Assembly (NCBI RefSeq): GCF_040436315.1
Contig: NZ_AP031572.1
Location: 372,001-436,000, forward strand
Origin: Synechocystis sp. LKSZ1
GTDB lineage: Bacteria > Cyanobacteriota > Cyanobacteriia > Cyanobacteriales > Microcystaceae
DNA: 64,000 nucleotides
Direction: 5' to 3'
Part shown: one piece after another, positions 16,659 to 27,085 of the stretch
Layout of the letters: the number at the start of each line of letters is the position of its first letter
Position numbering within the stretch: position 1 is the first letter of the stretch
The notes under the pieces: model-generated
The model's input: the letters and a program-made list of their open reading frames with translations, nothing else
What the model was told of the DNA's origin: nothing
Database searches by the model: none
Made by a program: the position numbers and the translations under genes

Positions 16659-18356
16659 ATGATTGCCGACTCCGTGACTGTTCAGGCTTCCCATGTTCCC
16701 TCCCTTGCGACAACCATTCGTCCCCTAGCGGCTAGTTCTCTCCATGGCCTGGCCTTCGATGGCTCACGGTTGCTGGCGGTAGATACCAAGAGTGGTTATT
16801 TGTTAGCGATTGATCCCAGAACTCAAAATACTCACATCCTCAATCAAAACCATTGGCAGGAATTCGTGGGGGCCACGGGCCTGGCCCTAGCGGGGGATGA
16901 ACTGTGGTTCACCTCGGGCCAGAGTGTTTATACTTGCTCTCTCGCCCAAGGAGATTTTCAACCCGAACGATTCGCTTGGCTGAGTGACCCCGTCAGTGGC
17001 GTGGCCGTTGCGGGTAATACGGTCTATATTACCTGCCAAAAAAGTGGTGATATTCTCGTGTACAGCCGGGATACTCGCCATCTCATTACTCGCTTCTATG
17101 CCCCAGGAATTGGCACAGAAAATATTACGCTTCGGGATGAAGAAATTTGGTTGACCGACACCCTGGAGCAGACGGTCTATTGCCTCGACCGGGCCACGGG
17201 GGAGGTGAAATTTAGCATCCTAACGCCCTTTGAGTCACCGACGGGCCTGGCTTTTTATGATGACCCGCAGACAGGAGAAAGCTGGCTTTATGTGGCCTAC
17301 GTGCAACAGGAACCCTACATCCGCGATAATCCCAACGCTGACCCTAATCACGAACTCCAGTATCGGCCCCGTTCCTTTATTCATCCCCTCTACTTCCGCT
17401 ACTACCCCGACCAGCACTATACCCTCTCCAACGGGTTCTTAGTGGAGATGACCTATGCGGAGGAGTTGGCCCCTCTAGACCCCTTAGATTTGAAGCAGGT
17501 GGAATGGCGCATTGCCTTGCCGGCCGAAACGCCGCGCCAGAAAATTCGCAGTATTGAACCGGCGGGCATTCCCTTCAGCGAAATTGTGGAAGAAAAGGGC
17601 CAAAAAATTGCAATTTTTTGTTTTGACCAGTTGACCCTAGAGAGCCGGGCCATCTTTGGCTGGAAAGTGGTGATGGAGATGTGGGGCATTAAGTATCGCA
17701 TTCAACCCAAGGATTGTGAGAATCCCCCACCGTTACCAGAGGATTTCCCGGAACGCTACCTGGTGGATAACGACAACCTGACCATGGACAGCGATATTAT
17801 TCAGCGGGCGGCCCAGGCGGCCATTGGCCGGGAAACCAATCTTCTGCGCCAGATGTATAGTATCCGTAACTACGTTTACGACCATCTGTCCTATGGTATT
17901 AAGCCCCATATTGACACTCCCGATCTGGCCCTGCGCCGGGGAGTGGGTTCCTGTGGGGAATACGTCGGGGTGCTATTGGCCCTGGCTCGTCTGAATGGTA
18001 TTGCCTGTCGTACTGCCGGCCGCTACAAGTGTCCACCCCAGCCCTTTAGTCGCAATATTCCCCTGGAACCCGACTTTAACCATGTCTGGTTCGAGTTTTA
18101 TCTTCCCGGTTTCGGCTGGCTACCAATGGAATCCAATCCCGATGATCTCTTTGACGGTGGCCCCTATCCGACGCGCTTTTTTATGGCCCTGGCCTGGTAC
18201 CACGCAGAAATGGCCAAGGATGTACCCTTTGAACGGCTGTTAAGTGAGGGACTGGTGGTGGATAAGCAACGGGTTTCCATTGGTGAATTGGCCATTAACC
18301 ACGTGCAATTTACGGTGTTACAAGAACTGATTCCTCCCGCCTCGGTGGCGGCATAA
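16659..18356 (+). CDS. Beta-propeller plus transglutaminase-like domain protein
   Basis: A 565-residue protein. The first ~300 residues show repeated strand blades of a WD/SMP-30-like beta-propeller (GLAFDGSRLLAVDTKSGYLL, GVAVAGNTVYITCQKSGDIL, WLTDTLEQTVYCLDRATGEV). The C-terminal ~200 residues form a transglutaminase-like cysteine peptidase core: GSCGEYVGVLLALARL (Cys near 432), FNHVWFEFYLPGFGW (His near 475) and Asp in SNPDD near 490. All three catalytic residues are present. Such domains act as peptidases or in protein crosslinking; the substrate is unknown. No signal peptide is evident. The longest frame starts at TTG 16647; ATG 16659 is preferred. Confidence 0.82.
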   Translation: MIADSVTVQASHVPSLATTIRPLAASSLHGLAFDGSRLLAVDTKSGYLLAIDPRTQNTHILNQNHWQEFVGATGLALAGDELWFTSGQSVYTCSLAQGDFQPERFAWLSDPVSGVAVAGNTVYITCQKSGDILVYSRDTRHLITRFYAPGIGTENITLRDEEIWLTDTLEQTVYCLDRATGEVKFSILTPFESPTGLAFYDDPQTGESWLYVAYVQQEPYIRDNPNADPNHELQYRPRSFIHPLYFRYYPDQHYTLSNGFLVEMTYAEELAPLDPLDLKQVEWRIALPAETPRQKIRSIEPAGIPFSEIVEEKGQKIAIFCFDQLTLESRAIFGWKVVMEMWGIKYRIQPKDCENPPPLPEDFPERYLVDNDNLTMDSDIIQRAAQAAIGRETNLLRQMYSIRNYVYDHLSYGIKPHIDTPDLALRRGVGSCGEYVGVLLALARLNGIACRTAGRYKCPPQPFSRNIPLEPDFNHVWFEFYLPGFGWLPMESNPDDLFDGGPYPTRFFMALAWYHAEMAKDVPFERLLSEGLVVDKQRVSIGELAINHVQFTVLQELIPPASVAA

Positions 18357-18481
18357 CCAGTTGCCTAAGTGGCCAGGGCCTATCCCATTTTTTAAGGCCT
18401 ACGGTAGAGGTGAACATTCCAAAGAATTCGTTAAGCTACTTGACAATTCTTAAATTTCCCCTGGCCTGCTGAGGAACTGCC

Positions 18482-20038
18482 ATGACTCAACCCCAACTGA
18501 TCGAAGCACCTGAGCCTTCAGAGGAACGATCCCCAGGAACTCTCGCAACTGCCCTGCCATCAGCTAAGCTGACTCGTCACTGGCTTAAGGGCCTACTACT
18601 GATTCTCTTATTAGGAGGTGGCGGTGCCGGTTACTGGTGGTTTAGTCAGTCCCAGGCTCGGCCGGGGGCCGGGCCGATGATAGCTGGCCCGCGGGCAGTA
18701 CCCGTGAAATGGCAAGTCCTCGAACCTAAACCCGTGGAGCAAGCAACGGTTTTGGTCGGCACCCTAGAGGCCAATCGGGCCTCGAATATTACCTCTGAGG
18801 TAGATGGGCGCATCAGCCAAATTTTGGTGCAAGAAGGAGAAGCTGTCACCGCAGGGCAGGAGATTATACATCTAGACAGTGAGACTCTTCAGGCAGAATT
18901 AACCCAGGCACGGGCGGCCCTAGCGCGGAATCAGGCCGCCTTGGCAGAGCTTAAAGCAGGTACCCGCCGAGAAGACATTGCCGAAGCTCAGGCTACGCTC
19001 CAGCAGTCCCAGGCTCGTTTGGCCAATGCCAAGGGCGGTAGTAGTCCTGAGGCCATTGCCCAGGCCCAGGCCCAACTGAATGCCGCTAAAGCCACAGCAG
19101 AATTGGCCAGTAGTCGTGTCCAGCGCTATAAAAACCTGCGGGATGAAGGGGTGATTCCCCTCGATACCTACGACCAACAGGTCAAGGAACAACGCCAGAC
19201 CTTGGCAGAAGTACAATCGGCCCAGCGTCGTCTCTCGGAACTGAAAAAGGAACGTGGGTCGGAGCTAGAGCAATTAACAGCCGAGGTAGAGCAGCAACGC
19301 CAGAATTTAACCCGACTGAAAAATGGCCCCCGGCCCGAAGATATTGCCCAGGCCCAGGCCCAAGTAGCCGAATCCTTAGCACGGATTAGATCTGTTGAAG
19401 TACAACTGGCCAAGCTCAAGATTACGGCGCCCTTTGCCGGTACTATCGGCTACATTCCCGCTAAGGTTGGTAACTACGTCCAGGCCGGAGACCGTCTCAC
19501 CACCATTACTGAAAATCAAGATATTGATCTGAATCTATCCGTTCCCCTCGGCCAGGCGGGGCAATTACATCGGGGCCTACCGGTAGAAATCCTTGATAGT
19601 CAAAATCAACCTTTGGCCAAGGGCCGCATTAGCTTTATTTCGCCCAATGTGAACAACGAGGCCCAGACCGTTCTGGCTCGGGCTAGCTTTAGCAATGCCA
19701 AGCGTCAGCTGCTCAACCAGCAATTAGTACAAGCTAAGATTGTCTGGAATCAAGGCCAAGGTTTACTAGTGCCCGCGACAGCTATTGCTCGGGTGGGAGG
19801 AGAAACCTTTATTTACTTAGCCCAATCCGTGCCCGATAAAAAAACAGGGAAACCCCAACTGGTGGCGGTACAAAAAGCAGTCCAATTGGGCGCGCTCCAG
19901 GGTAACGACTACCAAGTAGTGGAGGGCGTTCAGGCTGGGGCAAAAGTCATTACCTCTGGTCTGCTCAACCTCCAGGACGGTGTTCCTATTATGGAAGCCG
20001 GTAAACCATTACCCCCTGCCGGGCCAGGGAAGGGTTAA
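18482..20038 (+). CDS. RND efflux periplasmic adaptor (membrane fusion protein)
   Basis: The adaptor links an inner-membrane RND pump to an outer-membrane TolC-type channel. The 518-residue protein has a membrane anchor near residues 37-57 (GLLLILLLGGGGAGYWWF), a lipoyl/barrel-sandwich half-motif (GRISQILVQEGEAVTAGQEI), a long coiled-coil hairpin (about 130-290) with internal near-repeats such as REDIAEAQATLQQSQARLA, the second lipoyl half (ITAPFAGTIGYIPAKVGNYV) and membrane-proximal beta domains. The coiled coil is longer than in AcrA. The transporter gene begins five bases after its stop, so they form one operon. No TolC gene is nearby. Confidence 0.93.
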   Translation: MTQPQLIEAPEPSEERSPGTLATALPSAKLTRHWLKGLLLILLLGGGGAGYWWFSQSQARPGAGPMIAGPRAVPVKWQVLEPKPVEQATVLVGTLEANRASNITSEVDGRISQILVQEGEAVTAGQEIIHLDSETLQAELTQARAALARNQAALAELKAGTRREDIAEAQATLQQSQARLANAKGGSSPEAIAQAQAQLNAAKATAELASSRVQRYKNLRDEGVIPLDTYDQQVKEQRQTLAEVQSAQRRLSELKKERGSELEQLTAEVEQQRQNLTRLKNGPRPEDIAQAQAQVAESLARIRSVEVQLAKLKITAPFAGTIGYIPAKVGNYVQAGDRLTTITENQDIDLNLSVPLGQAGQLHRGLPVEILDSQNQPLAKGRISFISPNVNNEAQTVLARASFSNAKRQLLNQQLVQAKIVWNQGQGLLVPATAIARVGGETFIYLAQSVPDKKTGKPQLVAVQKAVQLGALQGNDYQVVEGVQAGAKVITSGLLNLQDGVPIMEAGKPLPPAGPGKG

Positions 20039-20043
20039 GTCTT

Positions 20044-23000
20044 ATGTTCGTTGATTTTTTTATTAAGCGCCCGGTTTTTTCAAGCGTTTGTGCTCTGCTG
20101 ATTCTACTGGTGGGCCTGATCAGCTTGGTAAATTTGCCCGTTGCCCAATTCCCCGAAGTAGCCCCAACGGAGATCCAAGTCACCTCCAACTACCGTGGGG
20201 CTAGTGCGGAAGTGGTGGAAAAGGCCGTGACCGACATTTTGGAACGACAAATTAACGGAGCACAAGGCCTGCGCTATATTTCCTCTACCAGTAGCAACGA
20301 CGGTACGAGCAGTATTAGCGTCATTTTCGACCGGGAGCGAGATAAAGACATTGCCGCGGTGGATGTCCAAAACCGCGTTTCTCTAGCAGAGCCCCAACTC
20401 CCCGATGCAGTGAAACGGACGGGGATTAATGTCAATAAACAATCTACCAGTCTGCTGTTAGGGATTGGCCTGTTTAGCCCCAATGGCAAGTACGACAATG
20501 TTTTCCTAAGTAACTACGCCGACCGCTATCTAGTAGACCCGATCAAGCGAATTAAAGGGGTGGGGGGGGTTCGTATTTTTGGGGAACGCCTCTACGCCAT
20601 GCGCCTCTGGATTGACCCCCTGCGCCTAGCCAGCCAGGGCCTAACCGTGGCCGACATTAGCCAGGCCCTGGAAGAACAAAATATTCAAGTGGGGGCCGGT
20701 AAAATTGGGTCAGAACCGGTTCCCAAGGGCCAGGAGTATCAGATTGATCTACGGGCTACTAGCCAACTCACCAGCGTAGAAGAATTTGAAAATCTGATCC
20801 TCAAAACTGGTGAGAATGGACTAATCGTGCGCCTTAAGGATGTGGGACGAGCGGAATTGGGGGCTCAAAATTACGATAGTTTTCTGCGTTATAAAGGTAA
20901 AGAGGCCGTCGGTCTGGGCATTTATCAGCTGATTGATAGTAATGCTTTAGAAGTGGCTGGCTTGGTGAAACAGGAAATGGTGCGCTTATCGGCTAATTTT
21001 CCGCCGGATATGACCTACCAAGTGGCCTTTGACACCACCGATTTTGTGAAGGAATCTCTGAATGAAGTAGTTCATAACCTGGTTGTGGCCGTCATTCTCG
21101 TGGTGCTAATTATTCTGCTGTTCTTGCAGGACTGGCGAACGACTCTAATTCCGGCCCTAACTATTCCCCTATCCCTGATTGGCACCTTTGCCTTTGTTAA
21201 AGTTTTCAATTTCTCCATCAATAGCTTGACCCTCTTTGGCCTGACTCTAGCCACAGGGATGGTAGTGGATGATGCCATCATTGTGGTGGAGCAGATCAGC
21301 CGTGTGATTCAAAGCCAGGGCCAAGAAGCCAAAGCCGCAGCCAGCCAGGCGATGAAAGAATTATCCAGTGCGGTTATTGCTACTTCATTAGTACTAATGG
21401 CGGTGTTTGTCCCCGTGGCTTTTTTTCCAGGAACGACGGGGGCTCTCTACCAACAATTTGCCCTGACCATTGCTTTTTCGATCACGATTTCCACCTTCTT
21501 GGCCCTGACCCTGACCCCCTCCCTTTGTGGACTACTCCTGCGGCAAGGGCAACATGCACCCCCTTGGATTAGTTGGCTGTTTGATGGGTTTAATCATTTC
21601 CTCGATAAGCTAACCCAGGCCTACCGCCAAATCCTCTACGGTCTAGTTAAGCTCAAACTCATTATCCTTGGCCTCTTTGCCGCGTTATTGGTCTTCACGG
21701 TCTGGCTCTATATGGTAGTCCCCACCGCCTTTTTACCCGACGAAGATCAAGGGTATTTTATTACTATTATTCAAGGGCCCCAAGGTGTCTCTCTCCAGTA
21801 CACCAGTGATGTCATCGCCAAAGTGGAAAAGGAACTCCTGCAGTTACCAGAAACAGCGGCCACCTTTGCTGTGGGAGGCTTTAGTTTTAGCGGTAATAGC
21901 GCCAACCAGGGTATTATTTTTACTCGTCTTACCCCTTGGGCAGAACGCAAGGCCCCAAATCAATCAGTACAGGCTCTGATCGGCCAGATGTTTGGCAAAT
22001 TTTCCCAAATTCCCGAGGCCCTTATCTTGCCCGTTAATCCCCCGGCCATTCGCGGCCTGGGCAGTTTTGGTGGTTTTAATTTTCAACTCCAGGATCTCCG
22101 GGTGAATGGCGACCTGGGTTCCCTGGTACAGACCATGGGCCAACTGCTGGGGGCTGCCAATCAAAACCCCAATCTCCAGCGGGTGTTTAGTACCTTCCAA
22201 GCCAACAGTCCCCAGCTGTTGATCGAAGTCAATCGTAATAAAGCTAAAACCCTCGGCGTCGGCGTGGACGATATTTTCCGAACCTTGGAAACGGCCCTCG
22301 GCTCAGCCTACGTCAATGATTTTATTCTGCAAGACCGCACCTATCGAGTTTATCTGCAAGCTGACCAACAATTCCGTGATAATCCTGAAGATATCGGGAA
22401 ACTTTACGTTCGCAGTCAAAAAAACCAAATGATTCCCCTGACCAATTTGGTCCAAATTACCCCCACCGTGGGGGCCCAAACCATTAACCACTACAATCTC
22501 TTCCGGGCTATTGCCATCAACGGCTCTTCTGCACCAGGCGTAAGCTCCGGCAAAGCCGTCGAAACCATGGAGACGATCAGTAAACAAATTCTGCCACCGG
22601 GCTTTGGCTACGAATGGTCGGGTACCTCTCTTGAGGAAATCGAATCCCAGGGCCAAGCGCCGATTATTTTTGGTCTGGGGTTACTCTTTGTTTTTTTAGT
22701 ACTGGCAGCTCAGTACGAGAATTACGTCGATCCAGTCATTATTATGTTGGCGGTTCCCCTGGCCATCATGGGGGCCTTGGTGGCCCAAACCCTGCGGGGG
22801 TTTCCCAACGATATTTATTGCCAGATCGGTTTGGTCATGCTGATTGGCCTAGCCAGCAAAAACTCGATCCTGATCGTGGAATTTGCCAACCAACTACGAG
22901 CTGAGGGTTTGCCGATTGTCAAAGCAGCGGTGGAAGCTGCCCAGACACGCCTGCGACCCATTCTAATGACGGCCCTTTCCACCCTCCTAGGGATTTTTCC

Positions 23001-23172
23001 GCTAATGATTGCAACGGGGGCCGGGGCCGGCAGTCGTCAGACCCTAGGGACAGCGGTCTTTGGGGGGATGTTAATCGCTACTTTTCTGAGCTTATTTCTG
23101 GTGCCCATTCTTTACATTGGCATCAAAGGGGCTATGGCCAAACTTCTACCGCCGAAGGTCGAAGCCTCCTAG
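20044..23172 (+). CDS. RND multidrug efflux transporter (HAE1/AcrB type)
   Basis: A 1042-residue proton-driven exporter. The opening [20 protein letters not shown] is the first membrane helix of the family. The two six-helix membrane bundles are separated by large periplasmic loops, as in AcrB. The proton-relay aspartates lie in [13 protein letters not shown] in helix 4, and the partner lysine in [16 protein letters not shown] in helix 10. The porter and docking domains have [20 protein letters not shown] after helix 7. It starts five bases after the adaptor gene and its stop overlaps the convergent miaB by four bases. The substrate cannot be told from sequence. Confidence 0.95.
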   Translation: MFVDFFIKRPVFSSVCALLILLVGLISLVNLPVAQFPEVAPTEIQVTSNYRGASAEVVEKAVTDILERQINGAQGLRYISSTSSNDGTSSISVIFDRERDKDIAAVDVQNRVSLAEPQLPDAVKRTGINVNKQSTSLLLGIGLFSPNGKYDNVFLSNYADRYLVDPIKRIKGVGGVRIFGERLYAMRLWIDPLRLASQGLTVADISQALEEQNIQVGAGKIGSEPVPKGQEYQIDLRATSQLTSVEEFENLILKTGENGLIVRLKDVGRAELGAQNYDSFLRYKGKEAVGLGIYQLIDSNALEVAGLVKQEMVRLSANFPPDMTYQVAFDTTDFVKESLNEVVHNLVVAVILVVLIILLFLQDWRTTLIPALTIPLSLIGTFAFVKVFNFSINSLTLFGLTLATGMVVDDAIIVVEQISRVIQSQGQEAKAAASQAMKELSSAVIATSLVLMAVFVPVAFFPGTTGALYQQFALTIAFSITISTFLALTLTPSLCGLLLRQGQHAPPWISWLFDGFNHFLDKLTQAYRQILYGLVKLKLIILGLFAALLVFTVWLYMVVPTAFLPDEDQGYFITIIQGPQGVSLQYTSDVIAKVEKELLQLPETAATFAVGGFSFSGNSANQGIIFTRLTPWAERKAPNQSVQALIGQMFGKFSQIPEALILPVNPPAIRGLGSFGGFNFQLQDLRVNGDLGSLVQTMGQLLGAANQNPNLQRVFSTFQANSPQLLIEVNRNKAKTLGVGVDDIFRTLETALGSAYVNDFILQDRTYRVYLQADQQFRDNPEDIGKLYVRSQKNQMIPLTNLVQITPTVGAQTINHYNLFRAIAINGSSAPGVSSGKAVETMETISKQILPPGFGYEWSGTSLEEIESQGQAPIIFGLGLLFVFLVLAAQYENYVDPVIIMLAVPLAIMGALVAQTLRGFPNDIYCQIGLVMLIGLASKNSILIVEFANQLRAEGLPIVKAAVEAAQTRLRPILMTALSTLLGIFPLMIATGAGAGSRQTLGTAVFGGMLIATFLSLFLVPILYIGIKGAMAKLLPPKVEAS

Positions 23173-24539
23173 GCCAGGGCCAAGGACTGGGGGACAGTAA
23201 CCACTGCTTCCCCGGTGAGACTAAAGGCCCGCACTTCCGTGATGCTCACCGGTACAATCTGGCCCCGGAATTGCTCAATATTACCGGGGAAAAAGGTGAG
23301 ACGGTTGCCCCGGGTTCGTCCCATCACCTGCCGGGGGTCTTTGCTATTTTGTTCCTCCACCAGCACGTCTTCCACTCGTCCCAGGTAGCGCTGGGAACGT
23401 TCCGCCGCCGTGAGGGCCACCAGATGATTTAAGCGTTGCAGTCGGTCGGCCTTGACCTCCTCCGAGAGTTGATTGTCCCAGAGGGCCGCCGGAGTGCCTG
23501 GCCGGGGAGAATAGGCCGCCGTATTCAACAGATCAAAACCAATTTCCTCCACCACGCGCAGGGTATTTTCAAACTGGGCCTCCGTTTCTCCCGGAAAGCC
23601 GACGATCACATCGGCACTGATGGCGGCATCAGGCATGTAGGCACGAATCTTATCGATAATTTGGCGGTAGCGCTCAATGGTATAGCCCCGCTTCATGGCT
23701 TTAAGGATGTCGTTATCCCCCGACTGGAAGGGAATATGGAAATGCTCACAGACCTTGGGCAATTCCTGACAGGCCTTAATTAATCGCTCGGTGAAGTAAC
23801 GGGGGTGGCTGGTAGCAAAGCGAATCCGTTCAATACCATCAATATCGTGAACAAAGTAGAGCAGATCCGTGAGGGTGTGTAAATGGCGGCCCGTTTCCGT
23901 CACCCCCGGCAGATCCCGACCGTAGGCATCAATATTTTGGCCTAGCAAGGTCACTTCTTTATACCCTTGTTGGGCCAGGGCTTCCATCTCGGCTCGGATG
24001 GCCCCCGGTGGGCGGGATTGCTCGACGCCCCGCACATTGGGCACCACGCAGTAGCTACAGCGTTCGTTACAGCCATAGATCACATTTACCCAGGCCGTGA
24101 CGGCACTATCCCGACGAGGCTTGGTAATATCCTCCATGATGTGGACAGCCTCCGTGGCCACCACCTGATTGCCGGCAAAGACTTGTTCCAACAAATCCCC
24201 CAGGCGGTTAGCGTGCTGGGGCCCCATGACCAGATCCAATTCCGGTACACGGCGGAGCAACTGTTCTCCCTCCTGCTGGGCCACACAACCCGCCACAATG
24301 AGGGTCAAGTCTGGTTTCTCCTGTTTCCGTTTAGCTTGGCGGCCGAGGTAGGAATAGACTTTTTGTTCGGCATTATCACGAATCGTGCAGGTGTTGTAGA
24401 GAATTAAATCCGCTTGGTTGGGGTCTTCCGACCAGGCCATGCCCAGGCCTTCTAAAATTCCGGCCATCCGCTCCGAGTCAGCTTTATTCATCTGACAGCC
24501 AAAGGTGGTGATGTGGTAGCGGCGGGGAACAGGGGTCAT
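23169..24539 (-). CDS. miaB: tRNA-2-methylthio-N6-dimethylallyladenosine synthase
   Basis: A radical SAM methylthiotransferase that adds a methylthio group to i6A37 of tRNAs reading codons that start with U. The 456-residue protein has three domains. The N-terminal UPF0004 domain has three cluster cysteines in [17 protein letters not shown] and VAGCVAQQ. The radical SAM domain has [11 protein letters not shown] (CxxxCxxC). The C-terminal TRAM domain begins near [18 protein letters not shown]. All six cluster cysteines are intact. RimO is excluded by the [12 protein letters not shown] start and the overall spacing. Its stop overlaps the RND transporter stop by four bases. Confidence 0.95.
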   Translation of the reverse strand: MTPVPRRYHITTFGCQMNKADSERMAGILEGLGMAWSEDPNQADLILYNTCTIRDNAEQKVYSYLGRQAKRKQEKPDLTLIVAGCVAQQEGEQLLRRVPELDLVMGPQHANRLGDLLEQVFAGNQVVATEAVHIMEDITKPRRDSAVTAWVNVIYGCNERCSYCVVPNVRGVEQSRPPGAIRAEMEALAQQGYKEVTLLGQNIDAYGRDLPGVTETGRHLHTLTDLLYFVHDIDGIERIRFATSHPRYFTERLIKACQELPKVCEHFHIPFQSGDNDILKAMKRGYTIERYRQIIDKIRAYMPDAAISADVIVGFPGETEAQFENTLRVVEEIGFDLLNTAAYSPRPGTPAALWDNQLSEEVKADRLQRLNHLVALTAAERSQRYLGRVEDVLVEEQNSKDPRQVMGRTRGNRLTFFPGNIEQFRGQIVPVSITEVRAFSLTGEAVVTVPQSLALA

Positions 24540-24658
24540 GGCTAACCGTTAAATGTCTTAATAAAGTCCAGTCTAGTATTGTAGCAAGGAATTTCCAGGG
24601 AGCTTGGCCCCCATCTGCGTTAGATTAAGTGTAAAGTTTTGTTACGAGCTTCTCTCCT

Positions 24659-25168
24659 ATGACCACCTCTACAACGCCCTCGATCTACGATTTCACCGTC
24701 AATACCTTGGCGGGACAACCCATTGCCCTCAGTACTTTTAAAGGTAAAGTTCTACTGATTGTTAATACCGCTAGTCAGTGTGGCTTCACCCCCCAATACG
24801 CTGGTCTGCAAGCCCTCTACGAAAAATGTGCTGCCCAAGGCCTCGAAATTCTAGGATTTCCCTGCAATCAGTTTGGTCAACAAGAACCGGGTTCCGCCCA
24901 AGACATCCAAACCTTCTGCACCAGTCGCTACGGTGTCAGCTTTCCTCTCTTTGAAAAAATTGAGGTCAATGGCCCCAGCGCCCATCCCCTCTATCAGTTC
25001 TTGACCCGTTCTAAACCGGGCCTGGGTATTCCAGGCTTGATGGCCTCGGAAGCAATCAAATGGAACTTCACTAAGTTTTTAGTAAACCGCCAAGGTCAGG
25101 TGGTGCAACGTTACGCCTCCATGGCTAAGCCAGAAGAGCTCGAAAAAGATATTCAGGCCCTGCTCTAG
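24659..25168 (+). CDS. Glutathione peroxidase family protein
   Basis: A 169-residue thioredoxin-fold peroxidase that reduces lipid or hydrogen peroxides. The active site is NTASQCGFTPQY with a peroxidatic Cys in place of selenocysteine. The conserved Gln/Trp partners lie in GFPCNQFGQQEPGS and KWNFTKFLV. The Cys in GFPCNQF is conserved in GPX proteins generally, so it does not settle whether the electron donor is thioredoxin, NADPH or glutathione. The ATG at 24659 is the only sensible start. It follows the divergently placed miaB by about 120 bp. Confidence 0.93.
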   Translation: MTTSTTPSIYDFTVNTLAGQPIALSTFKGKVLLIVNTASQCGFTPQYAGLQALYEKCAAQGLEILGFPCNQFGQQEPGSAQDIQTFCTSRYGVSFPLFEKIEVNGPSAHPLYQFLTRSKPGLGIPGLMASEAIKWNFTKFLVNRQGQVVQRYASMAKPEELEKDIQALL

Positions 25169-25231
25169 GCTAATAACGAGGGGCTGGGATCGGGGGGAAT
25201 CCGGGCTGTCTGAAAAAAATCCCCCCAAACC

Positions 25232-25262
25232 TTGACAACATCCCGGTAGCTGTAGTTAAAAT
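25232..25262 (+). promoter_or_regulatory. Sigma-70-type promoter of tRNA-Gln
   Basis: A perfect TTGACA at 25232-25237 and TAAAAT at 25257-25262 with a 19-bp spacer. The tRNA begins 17 bp after the -10 box. Confidence 0.65.
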
Positions 25263-25278
25263 TATTAAGGTTCGTCGA

Positions 25279-25350
25279 TGGGGCGTAGCCAAGCGGTAAG
25301 GCAGCGGGTTTTGGTCCCGCCATTCCTAGGTTCGAATCCTAGCGCCCCAG
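25279..25350 (+). tRNA. tRNA-Gln (TTG)
   Basis: A 72-nt cloverleaf: acceptor TGGGGCG pairs with CGCCCCA, the D-arm is TAGCCAAGCGGTAAGGCA, the anticodon loop reads TTTTGGT with anticodon TTG, and the T-arm is CCTAGGTTCGAATCCTAGG-like. Discriminator G. No CCA is encoded. Confidence 0.96.
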
Positions 25351-25360
25351 TTAATCACAG

Positions 25361-25672
25361 TCAATCCTTTTCGGATTCGGAGTGATGTTCCCAAGCTTCC
25401 CTATAGCGTTCCAATAGGGTCTGTAGTTTGCCCCTTTCAATATAGGGCCAGCCGCCGCTTTCTTCCACATCTCGCAAAAAAGCATAGAGGTCATGGCGGG
25501 TGTTGGGGAGCGAAGGCTCAAATAACTCAGTACGAATTTGTCTATGCAGTTGTTCTAGAGTTCTCAAAAGGGCCAGAAGACGGTCACTATCGGGATGGTA
25601 GGATTGCGCTAGAGCTTCGACGAGGTTGACCAGGGATTGTAACTCTTGTTCAGTATTGTGCGTACTTGCCAT
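25361..25672 (-). CDS. Conserved cyanobacterial hypothetical protein, 103 aa
   Basis: A small, acidic, helical protein with a Leu-rich central region (LQSLVNLVEALAQSY, RLLALLRTLEQLHRQIRTEL) and a conserved-looking DLYAFLRDVEESGGWPYIERGKLQTLL block. No signal peptide or membrane segment. I do not recognise a domain of known function. The open frame runs back to 25807, but the ATG at 25672 has AAGGGT at the right distance and gives a plausible start. Its 3' end lies only 11 bp from tRNA-Gln on the other strand. Confidence 0.65.
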   Translation of the reverse strand: MASTHNTEQELQSLVNLVEALAQSYHPDSDRLLALLRTLEQLHRQIRTELFEPSLPNTRHDLYAFLRDVEESGGWPYIERGKLQTLLERYREAWEHHSESEKD

Positions 25673-25902
25673 GGAAGACCCTTGAAAACAGTGGTATGGA
25701 ATTAGCCCTCCATCAAAGAAGAGCGCAGGACACCAGAATTCTCCCACAGAGGACGCAGGAAGGTAACGAAAGTTTGCTAGAGTAGATCCCGATAACAACA
25801 GCCGCATTTGTCCTTTTAAATTATAGTTTGCAATATTGCGTAAGACTTATCGGGACAAGGCTCTATTTAATTTAATCTGAGATTGACCAAGCGAGGTTAA
25901 CC

Positions 25903-26736
25903 ATGAGGTTTCGTGTATCCATCGTTGCCTTTCTATCGATATGTCTAGGGATTCTTACTTTTTTAAGTGCGGGATCGGCCTTAGCCGTCGATAAAAGCCA
26001 ACTCACCTATGATGATATTTTGAATACGGGATTAGCTAACTCCTGCCCTGAGATCTCCTCCTTTAGCCGAGGAACGATCCCGGTGGAGCCCAATAGCTCC
26101 TACGTCGTCTCCGACTTTTGCATGGAGCCGACTCAGTTTTTTGTCAAAGAAGAACCTTTAAACAAACGTCAGGAAGCTGAATTTGTCGAAGGAAAACTCC
26201 TCACTCGCTATACGACTAGCCTAGAACAAATCCGGGGTTCTATTGCGGTTGGTGCCGATGGTGTTCTGACCTTTAAAGAAAAAGATGGTATTGATTTTCA
26301 ACCCATCACAGTACTCTTACCCGGTGGCGAAGAAGTCCCCTTCTTTTTCACCATCAAGAGTTTTGTCGGTAAAACAGAACCCGGCTTCACCTCCATTAAT
26401 AGCTCTACGGATTTTGTAGGTTCCGTCAAGGTGCCTTCCTATCGTGGTGCTGGCTTCCTCGATCCCAAGGCTCGGGGGGTTTATACCGGTTATGATAATG
26501 CTGTTGCCTTACCTGCTTCTGCCGATAGTAAGGAGTTGCAACGCACCAATGTTAAACAAACTCCCATTGGCAAAGGCACCCTTTCCCTACAAGTAACCCA
26601 AGTCGATGGCGCAACGGGGGAAATCGGGGGCATTTTTGAAAGCATTCAACCCTCTGATACCGACCTTGGGGCCAAGGATCCTGTGGACGTTAAGATTCGT
26701 GGTATTTTCTACGCTCGGGTTGGAGCCAAAGTCTAG
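25903..26736 (+). CDS. psbO: Photosystem II manganese-stabilising protein PsbO
   Basis: PsbO is the 33-kDa extrinsic protein that stabilises the Mn4CaO5 cluster on the lumenal face of photosystem II. The 277-residue precursor has a signal peptide with predicted cleavage after Ala28 (SALA before VDKSQLTYDDIL). The two cysteines that form the conserved disulfide are Cys48 (ANSCPEISS) and Cys73 (VSDFCMEP). The beta-barrel signatures GGEEVPFFFTIK, GFLDPKARGVYTGYDNAVALP and the C-terminal GIFESIQPSD are intact. A GAGG ribosome-binding site lies six bases before the ATG, and a strong terminator follows. Confidence 0.98.
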   Translation: MRFRVSIVAFLSICLGILTFLSAGSALAVDKSQLTYDDILNTGLANSCPEISSFSRGTIPVEPNSSYVVSDFCMEPTQFFVKEEPLNKRQEAEFVEGKLLTRYTTSLEQIRGSIAVGADGVLTFKEKDGIDFQPITVLLPGGEEVPFFFTIKSFVGKTEPGFTSINSSTDFVGSVKVPSYRGAGFLDPKARGVYTGYDNAVALPASADSKELQRTNVKQTPIGKGTLSLQVTQVDGATGEIGGIFESIQPSDTDLGAKDPVDVKIRGIFYARVGAKV

Positions 26737-26769
26737 GCTTGTTGGTTACTCTGTAACTGGGTAATTTTT

Positions 26770-26789
26770 GGGGCAATCGCCCCTTTTTT
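26770..26789 (+). terminator. Rho-independent terminator of psbO
   Basis: GGGGC at 26770-26774 pairs with GCCCC at 26779-26783 around an AATC loop, followed by six T. It lies 34 bp after the psbO stop. Confidence 0.9.
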
Positions 26790-27085
26790 ATTGAGTTTTA
26801 TATTTGTTTTAGAAAGGCATCGGAATAGGCCCGCTATAATTTGTTTAGACGCCTGTGACAGTATTACGGATATTGACAAATAGGCGGGGAATCACTGAGT
26901 GCAAATACGGAAATGCCAGAATGTCTTTTTGGGTATTCTAGATGAATTTTCCCTTGTGCTGAGGTGAATCATTGCGTAGAGTAAAGGATGCTGGTTTGTA
27001 CCCCTGAATCCCCTGAATATTACGACCTTGTCCGCTCACTGCGACTTTTAATAGTTCTTCCTGCCTTTAACCCTTAAGCACTATT
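26790..27085. promoter_or_regulatory. Leader region upstream of the sigma factor gene
   Basis: About 300 bp between the psbO terminator and the sigF-like gene without a gene. A TATAAT occurs at 26835-26840, but no -35 box at a proper distance was found. The length suggests a regulated promoter or long leader; SigF genes are often autoregulated, but I saw no matching motif. Confidence 0.35.

Noticed and set aside
18960-19380. Tandem DNA repeat in the RND adaptor gene
   Set aside because: The near-repeats encode heptad-like coiled-coil segments within one open frame, so they are coding repeats rather than a separate element.
23967-24407. 146-codon plus-strand open frame
   Set aside because: Antisense to miaB, where all cluster cysteines are intact.
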